Positions 8,781 through 16,040 of a stretch of 37,300 bases of DNA are shown here, piece after piece. The position numbers and the translations under genes are program-made. Positions within the stretch are counted from its first letter, which is position 1, and the number at the start of each line of letters is the position of its first letter. This DNA comes from Bacteroidaceae bacterium. GTDB lineage: Bacteria > Bacteroidota > Bacteroidia > Bacteroidales > Bacteroidaceae. The stretch covers positions 1 through 37,300 of the forward strand of contig JAKSLN010000013.1 of assembly GCA_024401165.1 (NCBI GenBank), read 5' to 3'. Below the pieces are notes generated by a model. It did no database searches. It was not told the DNA's origin and saw only the letters and a list, made by a program, of their open reading frames with translations.

Positions 8781-8868
8781 ATTACCGCAGCGCTTTTTGG
8801 AAATTACCGCAGCGCGATTTTAAAATTTCCGCAGCGGGATTTTGAAAATACCGCAGCGGTAATTTTCA
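8781..8868. repeat. four-unit 22-bp tandem repeat with CCGCAGCG core
   Basis: Units start at 8781, 8803, 8825 and 8847, exactly 22 bases apart. Each begins with a form of ATTACCGCAGCG (variants ATTTCCGCAGCG and AATACCGCAGCG) followed by an AT-rich half. The last unit ends GCGGTAATTTTC, the reverse complement of GAAAATTACCGC, so outer units could pair. A fifth, strongly decayed unit may start at 8869. There are no unique spacers, so it is not CRISPR-like. Confidence 0.75.
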
Positions 8869-9070
8869 ACACCTCGAGCGCAATTTGCAACACGCTAATT
8901 ATCAATAATTTGCAAAATTGCTCTAAAATAACGGAATTGTAAATATAATTCTAAATTTCTTCGTCTTGTTAAATAGCAACTGAAGACTTCGGCGTGTGCC
9001 CCTACAACGCCACGATTGTACGCTCGTGGAATTCCCAGGGAGGACATCAAGGCGGGGGATGAAAGCGGAG

Positions 9071-9682
9071 TTAAAGGTAGTACCCCATGCGCTGAATTTC
9101 CTCCCAGACGCGGGCGTGGAGCCATTCGCCCTGGCAACGGCCTTCGTGGATGGCGGTACGGATGGTGGTGCTGCTGGTGGGGAAGAGGGGAGCGTCGGGC
9201 AGGAGGGTGACGGTGGGTGGGAGTTGGGTGCGGTCGATGGGGTAGCCTTCCCGGGGATAAACGAGGATGGGGTGGTGGGCGAGGATGTCGTCGGGCTGGT
9301 ACCAGCGGTCGAAGGTGAGCCAGTTGTCGGCACCGATGAGGAGGACGAAGTGGCGCCTGGGATAGCGCCGGCGGAGCGCCTCGAGGGTGTGTGCCATGTA
9401 GGACGGACGGGGCTGGCTGAGCTCGAAGTCGGAGACGCGGAGGGGAGAGCGTCGGCTTTGAGGAACGGCAAGCTGTGCGAGGCGGAGACGCACGTCGTCG
9501 GGCAGGAGGGTGGAGGAGGCTTCCTGCTTGAGGGGGTTGAGGGGTGAGACGAGAAACCAGAGCTCGTCGGCATAGCCTTGGTCGACGAGCCATTGTGCGA
9601 GCTGTGTGTGCCCGGTGTGGATGGGGTTGAAGCTGCCTCCGTAGATGGCGGTTGTCTTAGTCTTCGCGGGTGACTTTTCCAT
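9071..9682 (-). CDS. nadD: nicotinate-nucleotide adenylyltransferase
   Basis: NadD joins nicotinate mononucleotide and ATP to form deamido-NAD, the penultimate step of NAD synthesis in the cytosol. The 203-residue product has the nucleotidyltransferase motif GGSFNPIHTGH (T/HxGH) near residues 15-25 and the second family motif SSTTIR near the C-terminus. The Met at 9682 gives MEKSPAKTKTTAIYGG; a longer open frame to 9817 only reads the upstream gene out of frame. The start overlaps the end of the 91-residue membrane protein gene by 26 bases, which suggests translational coupling. It is the last gene of the yicC-gmk-orf91-nadD minus-strand operon. Confidence 0.95.
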   Translation of the reverse strand: MEKSPAKTKTTAIYGGSFNPIHTGHTQLAQWLVDQGYADELWFLVSPLNPLKQEASSTLLPDDVRLRLAQLAVPQSRRSPLRVSDFELSQPRPSYMAHTLEALRRRYPRRHFVLLIGADNWLTFDRWYQPDDILAHHPILVYPREGYPIDRTQLPPTVTLLPDAPLFPTSSTTIRTAIHEGRCQGEWLHARVWEEIQRMGYYL

Positions 9683-9932
9683 TCTCCCAGTGTACGGCGT
9701 GGTAGGTGTTCTTCTTTTTCTTCTTGTTGCGGCTGGTCTGCCACATGAGGAGGAAGAGGACGACGGCGAATGCGAGTACGAGTCCTGCCAGCTTGAACAT
9801 GTACTGCTTCTGGGCAAGGTCGGCCTGGTCCTTGCCGTCGCTGAGGAAGGCGATGACGAGGGTGACGATGCCTATGACGAAGGCGAAGGCGGCGATGCTG
9901 CCGGTGACGCGTGTGTTCTGGAGCTGTTTCAT
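9657..9932 (-). CDS. small two-helix membrane protein of unknown function
   Basis: I do not recognise a named family. The 91-residue product has two hydrophobic segments, about residues 11-30 and 46-65, separated by a polar stretch (SDGKDQADLAQKQ). After the second helix comes a lysine run (NKKKKK) and a short polar tail. By the positive-inside rule the tail is probably cytoplasmic, with a short periplasmic loop between helices. It sits between gmk and nadD on the same strand, with a 32-base gap to gmk and a 26-base overlap with nadD, so it is part of that operon. The codon pattern and placement support a real gene; its function is unknown. Confidence 0.8.
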   Translation of the reverse strand: MKQLQNTRVTGSIAAFAFVIGIVTLVIAFLSDGKDQADLAQKQYMFKLAGLVLAFAVVLFLLMWQTSRNKKKKKNTYHAVHWENGKVTRED

Positions 9933-9964
9933 CTAGTCGTTTAGGTGTTTAGGGTTTTGGCCGT

Positions 9965-10561
9965 TTAGGAAATTCCAAAGAAGTCTTGTACGATGCGGAG
10001 GGTGTCGGCCTTGGCCTGGTCGAGGTTGTCGTTGATGACGACTTGGTCGAACTGGGAGGCGTAGGTGAGCTCGTAGGATGCCTTGGCCAGTCGCTCCTCT
10101 ATCTTCTCCATGCTGTCGGTGGCCCGGCCGATGAGACGGCGGCGCAGCTCGTCGATGGAGGGGGGCTGTATGAAGAGGCTGAGGGCCTTGTCGCCAAAGT
10201 ATTTCTTGATGTTGACGCCGCCCTTGACGTCGACGTCGAAGACGACGTGGTAGCCTTCGCTGAGCATCTGCTCAATGGGTGCCTTGGGAGTTCCGTAGTA
10301 GCCTCCGGCGTAGACTTGCTCGTACTCGAGGAACTCGTCGTTGGCTATCATCTGCTGGAATTCCTCCACGCTGTGGAAGTAGTACTCGACGCCGTTCTGC
10401 TCCTCGCCTCTGGGGGCGCGGCTGGTGGCGCTGATGCTGAACTTGAGTTTCAGCTCGGGGTGCTCTTGCATGAGCCAGTTGACGATGGTGCTCTTGCCGG
10501 AGCCGGAGGGGGCGGAGACGATGAGTACCTCGCCTGCGGGGGTATGGGATTGAGGGGTCAT
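9965..10561 (-). CDS. gmk: guanylate kinase
   Basis: Gmk phosphorylates GMP to GDP with ATP in the cytosol, feeding GTP and (p)ppGpp pools. The 198-residue product has the P-loop APSGSGKST at about residues 17-25 and the GMP-binding segment ATSRAPRGEEQNGVEYYF at about 45-62. It also has the lid-region motif RRRLIGRATDS near 145-155. The N-terminal ten residues are polar and poorly conserved; the ATG at 10561 is the only in-frame Met before the P-loop. The gene follows yicC with a 38-base spacer of degenerate TGGG-type repeats. Pairing of yicC with gmk is common across bacteria. Confidence 0.97.
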   Translation of the reverse strand: MTPQSHTPAGEVLIVSAPSGSGKSTIVNWLMQEHPELKLKFSISATSRAPRGEEQNGVEYYFHSVEEFQQMIANDEFLEYEQVYAGGYYGTPKAPIEQMLSEGYHVVFDVDVKGGVNIKKYFGDKALSLFIQPPSIDELRRRLIGRATDSMEKIEERLAKASYELTYASQFDQVVINDNLDQAKADTLRIVQDFFGIS

Positions 10562-10599
10562 AGGGGAATTGGGCTAATGGGTTTAATGGGAGTGGGGGA

Positions 10600-11475
10600 T
10601 TACATGACGTTGAGTACTTGTTCCTTGATTTGCTCGAGTTCGTCCTTCATCATGACGACGATGTTCTGCATCTCGGCTTGGTTGGACTTGCTGCCGGTGG
10701 TGTTGATTTCGCGTCCCATCTCCTGGGCGATGAAGCCGAGCTTCTTGCCTTGTCCGCGGGTGCCGTCCATGGTCTCCTGGAAGTAGCGGAGGTGGTTGGT
10801 GAGGCGCTGCTTCTCCTCGCTGATGTCGAGCTTCTCGATGTAGTAGATCATCTCCTGCTCGAGGCGGCCGCGGTCGTACTCTACGTTGGGGATGCTCTGG
10901 AGGCCTTCCTCGATGCGCTGGCGAATCTTCTCGGTGCGTGCCTTCTCGAAGGGTTCGATCTGTGCGAGGAGGCTGGCGATGTTGCTGAGCTTCTCCTCAA
11001 ACTTCTTCTGGAGGGCGGCACCCTCTTGCTGGCGGAACTCCACGAGCTGCTGTATGCACTGCTCGACGGCCTGGCGTGCGACGGCCCATTCCTCGTCGGT
11101 GAGCTGCTGCACCTCGTTGCGCACCATGACGTCGGGCATTCGCATGAGGGTGAGCCAGTAGTCTTTGGGCTCGGGGATGCCCTGCTCGGTGCAGATTTGG
11201 TGTATCTGCTGGTAATAGGTGCCGAGGAGCTGTCCGTTGAGGGGTGAGTCGCTTGCGGCCTCCTCCTTCTCGATCCAGAGGTTGAACTCTATCTTGCCTC
11301 GCTCCAGCTGGCTGGCGATGAGGGATCGGATCTCCATTTCCTTCTCGCGGTAGATGGGTGCGATGCGCGCGCTGAGGTCGAGCGCCTTGCTGTTGAGTGA
11401 CTTGATTTCGGCTGTAATCTTCTTGTCCTGGAACACGGCAGTAGCCTTGCCGTAGCCTGTCATTGATAGTATCAT
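10600..11475 (-). CDS. yicC: YicC family endoribonuclease
   Basis: YicC proteins are endoribonucleases implicated in small-RNA and mRNA decay in E. coli and in related roles elsewhere. The start at 11475 gives 291 residues beginning MILSMTGYGKA, the family signature. The open frame extends to 11514, but the added residues do not resemble the family and would start very close to the transcription start. The N-terminal YicC_N domain spans about residues 1-155 and includes EIKSLNSKALD. The C-terminal DUF1732 domain (about 205-291) includes GKKLGFIAQEMGREINTTGSK, the most conserved stretch. A -7 box at 11526-11533 on the minus strand precedes it, and it heads the operon with gmk, orf91 and nadD. 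Confidence 0.95.
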   Translation of the reverse strand: MILSMTGYGKATAVFQDKKITAEIKSLNSKALDLSARIAPIYREKEMEIRSLIASQLERGKIEFNLWIEKEEAASDSPLNGQLLGTYYQQIHQICTEQGIPEPKDYWLTLMRMPDVMVRNEVQQLTDEEWAVARQAVEQCIQQLVEFRQQEGAALQKKFEEKLSNIASLLAQIEPFEKARTEKIRQRIEEGLQSIPNVEYDRGRLEQEMIYYIEKLDISEEKQRLTNHLRYFQETMDGTRGQGKKLGFIAQEMGREINTTGSKSNQAEMQNIVVMMKDELEQIKEQVLNVM

Positions 11476-11525
11476 TGTTTTTTTTAGTTTTGCGGTTTTG
11501 CAGTTATTTAACAATAATTTCTCTG

Positions 11526-11533
11526 CAAATGTA
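11526..11533 (-). promoter_or_regulatory. -7 promoter box for yicC operon
   Basis: Read on the minus strand this is TACATTTG, a match to TAnnTTTG, 51 bases before the yicC start. It lies back to back with the tsaB promoter box at 11556, in a 114-bp divergent spacer. Confidence 0.65.
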
Positions 11534-11555
11534 GGAAAAATTGGGGAAAAAGTTG

Positions 11556-11563
11556 TAATTTTG
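11556..11563 (+). promoter_or_regulatory. -7 promoter box for tsaB operon
   Basis: TAATTTTG matches TAnnTTTG and lies 27 bases before the tsaB ATG, giving a leader of roughly 20 bases. Confidence 0.65.
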
Positions 11564-11589
11564 CAGCGAAAAAATGAGATAAACTGTCT

Positions 11590-12294
11590 ATGGCGTGCAT
11601 CTTACATATCGAAACGAGCACTAAAGTGTGCTCTGTGGCCGTGAGTGAGGACGGAAAGGTGATCTTCGAGAAGGCCGACCTGGAGGGTCCCAGCCACGCC
11701 GTTTCGTGTGGCGTTTTTGTGGACGAGGCCCTCTCGTTTGCCGAGAGCCATGCCATCCCCCTCGATGCCGTTGCCGTGAGCGAAGGCCCGGGCAGCTACA
11801 CCGGCCTGCGCATCGGTGTGTCGATGGCCAAGGGCGTGTGCTACGGTCGCCGTGTTCCCCTGCTAAGCGTGTCGACGCTGAAGCTGCTGTGCGTCCCCGT
11901 CCTGCTCTTCCACGAGGAGTTGCCCGACGAGTGCCTCTTCGTTCCGATGATCGACGCTCGCCGCATGGAGGTCTATGCAACCGTCTATGACCGTGCGCTG
12001 CGCGAGGTGCGCGGCATCCAGCCCGACATCGTGGATGGCGAGACCTATCGCGAGTATCTTGACCGCGGCCCCGTCTGCTTCTTTGGCGACGGCGCCATGA
12101 AGTGCAAGGACGTCATCGACCATCCCAACGCCATCTTCCTGCCCGGCATCAACCCCTTGGCCAAGTACATGCATCCGCTGGCCGAGCGCGACCTGATGCA
12201 GGAGAAGACGCAGGACGTGGCCTACTTCGAGCCCTTCTATCTCAAGGACTTCGTGGCAACCAAGAGCCGCGACCTGCTGAGGGCGGAACTTTGA
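11590..12294 (+). CDS. tsaB: tRNA threonylcarbamoyladenosine biosynthesis protein TsaB
   Basis: TsaB is an ASKHA-fold partner of TsaD; with TsaE they transfer the threonylcarbamoyl group to A37 of ANN-decoding tRNAs. The 234-residue product shows ILHIETSTKVCSVAV at the N-terminus, and VAVSEGPGSYTGLRIGVSMAKG at about residues 62-83, the diagnostic TsaB motif. PMIDARRMEVYATVY follows at about 118-132. TsaB lacks the metal site of TsaD, and none is seen here. A -7 box precedes it. The DUF4290 gene starts 13 bases after its stop, so it leads the long plus-strand operon through murA, rimM and dxr. Confidence 0.95.
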   Translation: MACILHIETSTKVCSVAVSEDGKVIFEKADLEGPSHAVSCGVFVDEALSFAESHAIPLDAVAVSEGPGSYTGLRIGVSMAKGVCYGRRVPLLSVSTLKLLCVPVLLFHEELPDECLFVPMIDARRMEVYATVYDRALREVRGIQPDIVDGETYREYLDRGPVCFFGDGAMKCKDVIDHPNAIFLPGINPLAKYMHPLAERDLMQEKTQDVAYFEPFYLKDFVATKSRDLLRAEL

Positions 12295-12307
12295 CAACAA
12301 AAAGACT

Positions 12308-12901
12308 ATGCAATACAATACACAGAGAGAGAAACTGGAAATGCCTGAGTACGGACGTGCCGTGCAGGACATGGTGAGACACGCCATGTCGATAGCCGAC
12401 CGCGAGGAGCGCCAGCGCTGTGCCCAGGCCATCGTTGGCGTGATGGGCAACATGCAGCAGTCGGCCCTTCGCGACCAGCCCGACCACAAGCGTAAGCTGT
12501 GGGACCATCTGGCTCACATCTCGGGCTACCAACTCGATGTGGACTATCCTTATCCCGTGACCCGGCTGGACGCTGAGTCGTCGAAACCCCAACCCCTGAA
12601 ATATCCGCAGCATCGCATCCGCAACCGTCACTACGGCCGTGTGATGGAGCAGTTCCTGGATCATCTGGCAACGATGCCGGAAGGGGAGGAGCGTGACGCG
12701 CTGGCGGCCGACGTGGCCAACCAGATGAAGCAGTCGCTCTATGACTGGAACCGCGACGCCATGGACGACGAGAAGGTGGCCTCGGATCTGGCTCGCTACA
12801 CCGACGGACGCGTGCAGCTGAACCTCTCGACGTTCAAGTTTGCCCCCGTTGTCCAGGGTGCAGCCCAGTCGGTGGGTAAGAAGAGAAAGAAGAAGAAATA
12901 A
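12308..12901 (+). CDS. DUF4290 domain-containing protein
   Basis: This is a Bacteroidetes-specific family without an assigned biochemical role. The 197-residue product begins MQYNTQREKLEMPEYGR, the family-typical start, and has conserved NMQQSALRDQPDHKRKLWDH and QHRIRNRHYGR segments. No signal peptide or membrane segment is seen. It ends in a strongly basic tail (KKRKKKK), which may contact nucleic acid or membrane phosphates. It lies 9 bases upstream of murA, a gene order conserved in the phylum, so a link to cell envelope growth or ribosome maturation is possible but unproven. Confidence 0.9.
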   Translation: MQYNTQREKLEMPEYGRAVQDMVRHAMSIADREERQRCAQAIVGVMGNMQQSALRDQPDHKRKLWDHLAHISGYQLDVDYPYPVTRLDAESSKPQPLKYPQHRIRNRHYGRVMEQFLDHLATMPEGEERDALAADVANQMKQSLYDWNRDAMDDEKVASDLARYTDGRVQLNLSTFKFAPVVQGAAQSVGKKRKKKK

Positions 12902-12910
12902 GCACACACA

Positions 12911-14218
12911 ATGGCATCATTCATCATAGAAGGCGGGCATGCGCTCAGGGGCGAGATACAGCCCCAGGGTGCGAAGAACGAGGCGCTGCAGGTCCTGTGC
13001 GCCACGCTGCTGACCACTGAGCCCGTCCGCATCAAGAATGTTCCGTGCATCAGCGACGTGAACAACCAGATAGACCTGCTGCGCTCGATGGGCGTCAAGG
13101 TGACGGAGAATGCGAAGGGTGACTTTACCTTCCAGGCCGACGAGGTTGACACCGCCTATCTGCAGAGCGACGAGTTCCTGCAGCGTTGCAGCCGTTCGCG
13201 AGGCAGCGTGCTCTTCATCGGCCCCATGGTGGCACGCTTTGGCAAGGCTGCCATGGCGAAGCCCGGCGGCGACAAGATAGGCCGCCGCCGTCTGGACACG
13301 CACTTCCTGGGCTTTCACAAGCTGGGGGCCGAGTTCAGCCACGACGAAGAGCGCGGCGTCTTCCACATCGAGGCCGAGCGTCTGAAGGGCACCTACATGC
13401 TGCTGGACGAAGCCAGTGTGACGGGTACGGCCAACATCATCATGGCCTCGGTGCTGGCAGAAGGCACCACCACCATCTACAATGCAGCCTGCGAACCCTA
13501 CATCCAGCAGCTCTGTCACTTGCTGAACGCCATGGGTGCCCGCATCAGCGGCATCGCCTCGAACCTGCTGACCATCGTCGGCGTGGAGAGCCTGCATGGC
13601 GCCGAGCATCGTTTGCTGCCCGATATGATTGAGGTGGGAAGCTACATTGGCATGGCAGCCATGTGTGGCGACGGCATACGCATCAAGAACGTGTGCTACG
13701 AACAGCTGGGCATCATCCCCGACACCTTCCGCCGACTGGGCATCACCATCGAGCGTGAGGGCGACGACATCTACATCCCGCGCCACGACCATTATGAGAT
13801 AGACAGCTTCATCGACGGCTCGTTCATGACCATTGCCGATGCACCCTGGCCGGGCCTTACGCCCGACCTGCTGAGTGTGCTGCTCGTTGTCTGCACGCAA
13901 GCCAAGGGCAGCGTGCTCATTCATCAGAAGATGTTTGAGAGCCGCTTGTTCTTCGTCGACAAGCTGATTGACATGGGAGCGCAGATCATACTGGCAGACC
14001 CGCACCGTGCGGTGGTCATCGGTCACGACAAGCAGTTGTCGCTTCATGCGGCCCGCATGACCAGTCCCGACATCCGTGCCGGCATCGCCTTGCTCATCGC
14101 TGCCATGAGTGCCCGGGGAACCAGCCGCATTGAGAACATCGGGCAGATAGACCGTGGTTATGAGAACATCGAGGCGCGCCTCAGCGCACTGGGTGCAAAG
14201 ATAAGAAGAGAGGAATGA
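12911..14218 (+). CDS. murA: UDP-N-acetylglucosamine 1-carboxyvinyltransferase, Asp-type active site
   Basis: MurA transfers enolpyruvate from PEP to UDP-GlcNAc, the first committed step of peptidoglycan synthesis in the cytosol. The 435-residue product has Lys22-Asn23 (GAKNEAL), which bind substrate in the E. coli enzyme. The active-site loop reads KPGGDKIGRRRLDTH; at the position of catalytic Cys115 (GGC-IG) it has Asp121. In Mycobacterium and Chlamydia the same Cys-to-Asp change leaves the enzyme active and insensitive to fosfomycin. The C-terminal signature IGQIDRGYENIE is intact. The length is slightly above the usual 420. Its stop overlaps the rimM start (ATGA at 14215), indicating coupling. 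Confidence 0.96.
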   Translation: MASFIIEGGHALRGEIQPQGAKNEALQVLCATLLTTEPVRIKNVPCISDVNNQIDLLRSMGVKVTENAKGDFTFQADEVDTAYLQSDEFLQRCSRSRGSVLFIGPMVARFGKAAMAKPGGDKIGRRRLDTHFLGFHKLGAEFSHDEERGVFHIEAERLKGTYMLLDEASVTGTANIIMASVLAEGTTTIYNAACEPYIQQLCHLLNAMGARISGIASNLLTIVGVESLHGAEHRLLPDMIEVGSYIGMAAMCGDGIRIKNVCYEQLGIIPDTFRRLGITIEREGDDIYIPRHDHYEIDSFIDGSFMTIADAPWPGLTPDLLSVLLVVCTQAKGSVLIHQKMFESRLFFVDKLIDMGAQIILADPHRAVVIGHDKQLSLHAARMTSPDIRAGIALLIAAMSARGTSRIENIGQIDRGYENIEARLSALGAKIRREE

Positions 14219-14742
14219 TAGCAGAGGATAGCGTTTACAAGATTGGTTACCTCACGCGTGTACACGGTTTAAAAGGTGAGGTGAGCCTCTCCTTCACCGA
14301 CGACGTGTGGGACCGTGCCGATGCCGACTACCTGGTACTGAGGGTGGACGGCATTCTCGTGCCCTTCTTCCTGGAGGAGTATCGCTTCCGCAGCGACAGC
14401 GTGGCACTGGTGAAGTTTGTCGACGTGGACAGCGCCGACGATGCGCAGCCCTACGTGGGCTGTGAGGTCTACTTCCCCTTCGAACTGACTCCCGAGGAGG
14501 AACCCGAGGAGTTGCGCTGGAGCCACTTCACCGGCTTCGAAGTGTTGCTGAAGGGTGGGGACGCGCCTATCGGCACCATTGCCCAGGTGGACGAGAGCAC
14601 GGCCAACGTGCTCTTCTACATCGAGACGAGCCGGGGCGAGAGCATCGTGCCTGCCGTTGAGGAATTCATAAGCGACGTGGACCATCAGGAGCGTCGCATC
14701 ATACTGGATCTGCCCGAGGGTCTCTTAGATTTGAACGAATGA
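14215..14742 (+). CDS. rimM: 16S rRNA processing protein RimM
   Basis: RimM assists late maturation of the 30S head, binding S19 and the 3' domain of 16S rRNA. The 175-residue product has the N-terminal motif IGYLTRVHGLKGEV at about residues 9-22, the RimM beta-barrel, and a C-terminal PRC-barrel domain from about residue 95 ending in PEGLLDL. The length is usual. The start overlaps murA by 4 bases and the stop overlaps dxr by 4 bases (ATGA at both ends), so three genes are translationally linked. Its place between murA and dxr is typical of Bacteroidetes. Confidence 0.96.
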   Translation: MIAEDSVYKIGYLTRVHGLKGEVSLSFTDDVWDRADADYLVLRVDGILVPFFLEEYRFRSDSVALVKFVDVDSADDAQPYVGCEVYFPFELTPEEEPEELRWSHFTGFEVLLKGGDAPIGTIAQVDESTANVLFYIETSRGESIVPAVEEFISDVDHQERRIILDLPEGLLDLNE

Positions 14743-15887
14743 AAAAGAAAATAGCCATACTGGGTTCGACCGGCAGCATCGGTACGCAGGCCCTTCAGGT
14801 CATTGCCGAGCACAGCGACCTCTTCGAGGCACGTGTGCTGACAGCCAACCGCCAGGCCGACCTGCTCGTTGAGCAAGCCAAGGAGTTCCGTCCGCAATGC
14901 GTCGTCATTGCCGACGAGTCTCAATATGAGTATGTTAAGCAGGCGCTCGCCGATACCGACGTGCAGGTCTATGCTGGTGCCGACGCTTTGTGCCAGGTGG
15001 TGCAGCTGCCCTCCGTGGACATGGTGCTGACGGCTATGGTGGGTTTCAGCGGACTGCGTCCCACCATAGCCGCCATCGAGGCAGGCAAGCCCATCGCCCT
15101 TGCCAACAAGGAGACGCTGGTCGTTGCCGGCGAACTGGTGACGCGTCTGGCCCTGAAGCATCGTGTTCCCCTCCTGCCCGTCGACAGCGAGCATTCGGCC
15201 ATCTTCCAGTCGCTCATGGGCGAGCAGGCCGAGGTGGAGAAGATCATCCTGACTGCCAGCGGCGGCCCCTTCCGCAACTTCACTCTGGAGCAACTGGAAA
15301 CCGTCACTCCCGAGCAGGCGCTGAAGCATCCCAACTGGGACATGGGCGCCAAGATAACCATCGACTCGGCATCGATGATGAACAAGGGTTTTGAGGTCAT
15401 CGAGGCCAAGTGGCTCTTTGGCGTGGATGCCAATGACATCCAAGTGGTTGTGCACCCCCAGAGCGTTATCCACAGCGCCGTTCAGTATGCCGACGGTGCC
15501 GTCAAGGCACAACTGGGCGTGCCCGACATGCGCGTTCCCATCCAGTTGGCCATGAGCTATCCCGAGCGACTGAGCAGCAGCTTCCCTCGCCTCGACTGGT
15601 TCGAGATGGGTAACCTGACGTTCGAGCGTCCGGACCAGGAACGCTTCCGCTGTCTGGCGTTGGCATACGAAGCCCTCTCGCGCGGCGGCAACATGCCCTG
15701 CGTTCTGAATGCAGCCAACGAGGTTGTCAACCTGGCCTTCCGCCAGGGACGCTGCGGCTTCCTGGAGATGGCGGAGATTATCGAGAAGACGATGCAGACC
15801 GTTCCCTTCAAGGCGGAGAACACGCTCGACGACTACTTAGCTTGCGATGCCGAAGCACGTCGCGTAGCCGGCAGTTTTATGAGTTGA
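14739..15887 (+). CDS. dxr: 1-deoxy-D-xylulose 5-phosphate reductoisomerase
   Basis: Dxr uses NADPH to convert DXP to 2-C-methyl-D-erythritol 4-phosphate, the committing step of the non-mevalonate pathway and the target of fosmidomycin. The 382-residue product has the NADPH loop GSTGSIGTQAL (residues 9-19), NKETLVVAGE (about 124-133), the metal-binding PVDSEHSAIFQ (about 147-157), and the substrate motif IDSASMMNKGFEVIEAKWLF (about 208-227). All key residues are present. It starts within the end of rimM. In related genomes rseP generally follows dxr; here the GxxExxY cassette separates them by about 560 bases. Confidence 0.97.
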   Translation: MKKKIAILGSTGSIGTQALQVIAEHSDLFEARVLTANRQADLLVEQAKEFRPQCVVIADESQYEYVKQALADTDVQVYAGADALCQVVQLPSVDMVLTAMVGFSGLRPTIAAIEAGKPIALANKETLVVAGELVTRLALKHRVPLLPVDSEHSAIFQSLMGEQAEVEKIILTASGGPFRNFTLEQLETVTPEQALKHPNWDMGAKITIDSASMMNKGFEVIEAKWLFGVDANDIQVVVHPQSVIHSAVQYADGAVKAQLGVPDMRVPIQLAMSYPERLSSSFPRLDWFEMGNLTFERPDQERFRCLALAYEALSRGGNMPCVLNAANEVVNLAFRQGRCGFLEMAEIIEKTMQTVPFKAENTLDDYLACDAEARRVAGSFMS

Positions 15888-15896
15888 TCTTTTTAT

Positions 15897-15966
15897 TTAA
15901 CAAACGAATGTCACGAACAAGACGAATGTATTTCTTTTTATGAGTGAGATTTTGTACAAGGCTTTG
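15897..15966 (+). repeat. 70-bp direct repeat, copy 1
   Basis: This segment is identical to 15971-16040, with only GGTA between the copies. It contains the left inverted repeat of the GxxExxY cassette and the first nine codons of that gene, so it is a duplicated 5' end. Confidence 0.95.
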
Positions 15967-16017
15967 GGTATTAACAAACGAATGTCACGAACAAGACGAA
16001 TGTATTTCTTTTTATGA
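15940..16017 (+). pseudogene. 25-codon remnant of duplicated GxxExxY 5' end
   Basis: ATG at 15940 begins the same MSEILYKAL as the intact gene, then the 74-base period shifts the frame and it ends at TGA 16015-16017 after 25 codons. That stop overlaps the start codon of the intact gene (ATGA at 16014). It may be a dead duplicate or act as an upstream reading frame that delivers ribosomes to the intact start. Confidence 0.6.
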
Positions 16018-16040
16018 GTGAGATTTTGTACAAGGCTTTG
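15971..16040 (+). repeat. 70-bp direct repeat, copy 2
   Basis: This is the second exact copy of 15897-15966, leading into the intact GxxExxY gene. Confidence 0.95.
15972..16001 (+). repeat. left inverted repeat of GxxExxY cassette
   Basis: This 30-base sequence matches the reverse complement of 16400-16429 at 26 of 30 positions. It begins TAACAAACGAAT and ends ACGAAT. It lies 13 bases before the gene start. Confidence 0.85.

Larger units (their letters stand above)
8683..9070. other. 388-bp intergenic region between ispF and nadD
   Basis: The two flanking genes converge here. From left to right it holds a terminator (8710-8756), a 22-bp tandem array (8781-8868), an AT-rich stretch (about 8890-8990), and a small stem at 9010-9029 (CCACGA/TCGTGG) near the nadD stop. 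No convincing coding potential is seen; open frames on the minus strand here are extensions of the nadD antisense frames. Confidence 0.7.

Noticed and set aside
8781-8868. CRISPR array
   Set aside because: The units are only 22 bases apart, with no separate spacers and no cas genes.
8895-9744. long minus-strand open frames overlapping nadD in other frames
   Set aside because: They are Pro/Ser/Arg-rich with no domain; NadD with its HxGH and SSTTIR motifs is the real gene.
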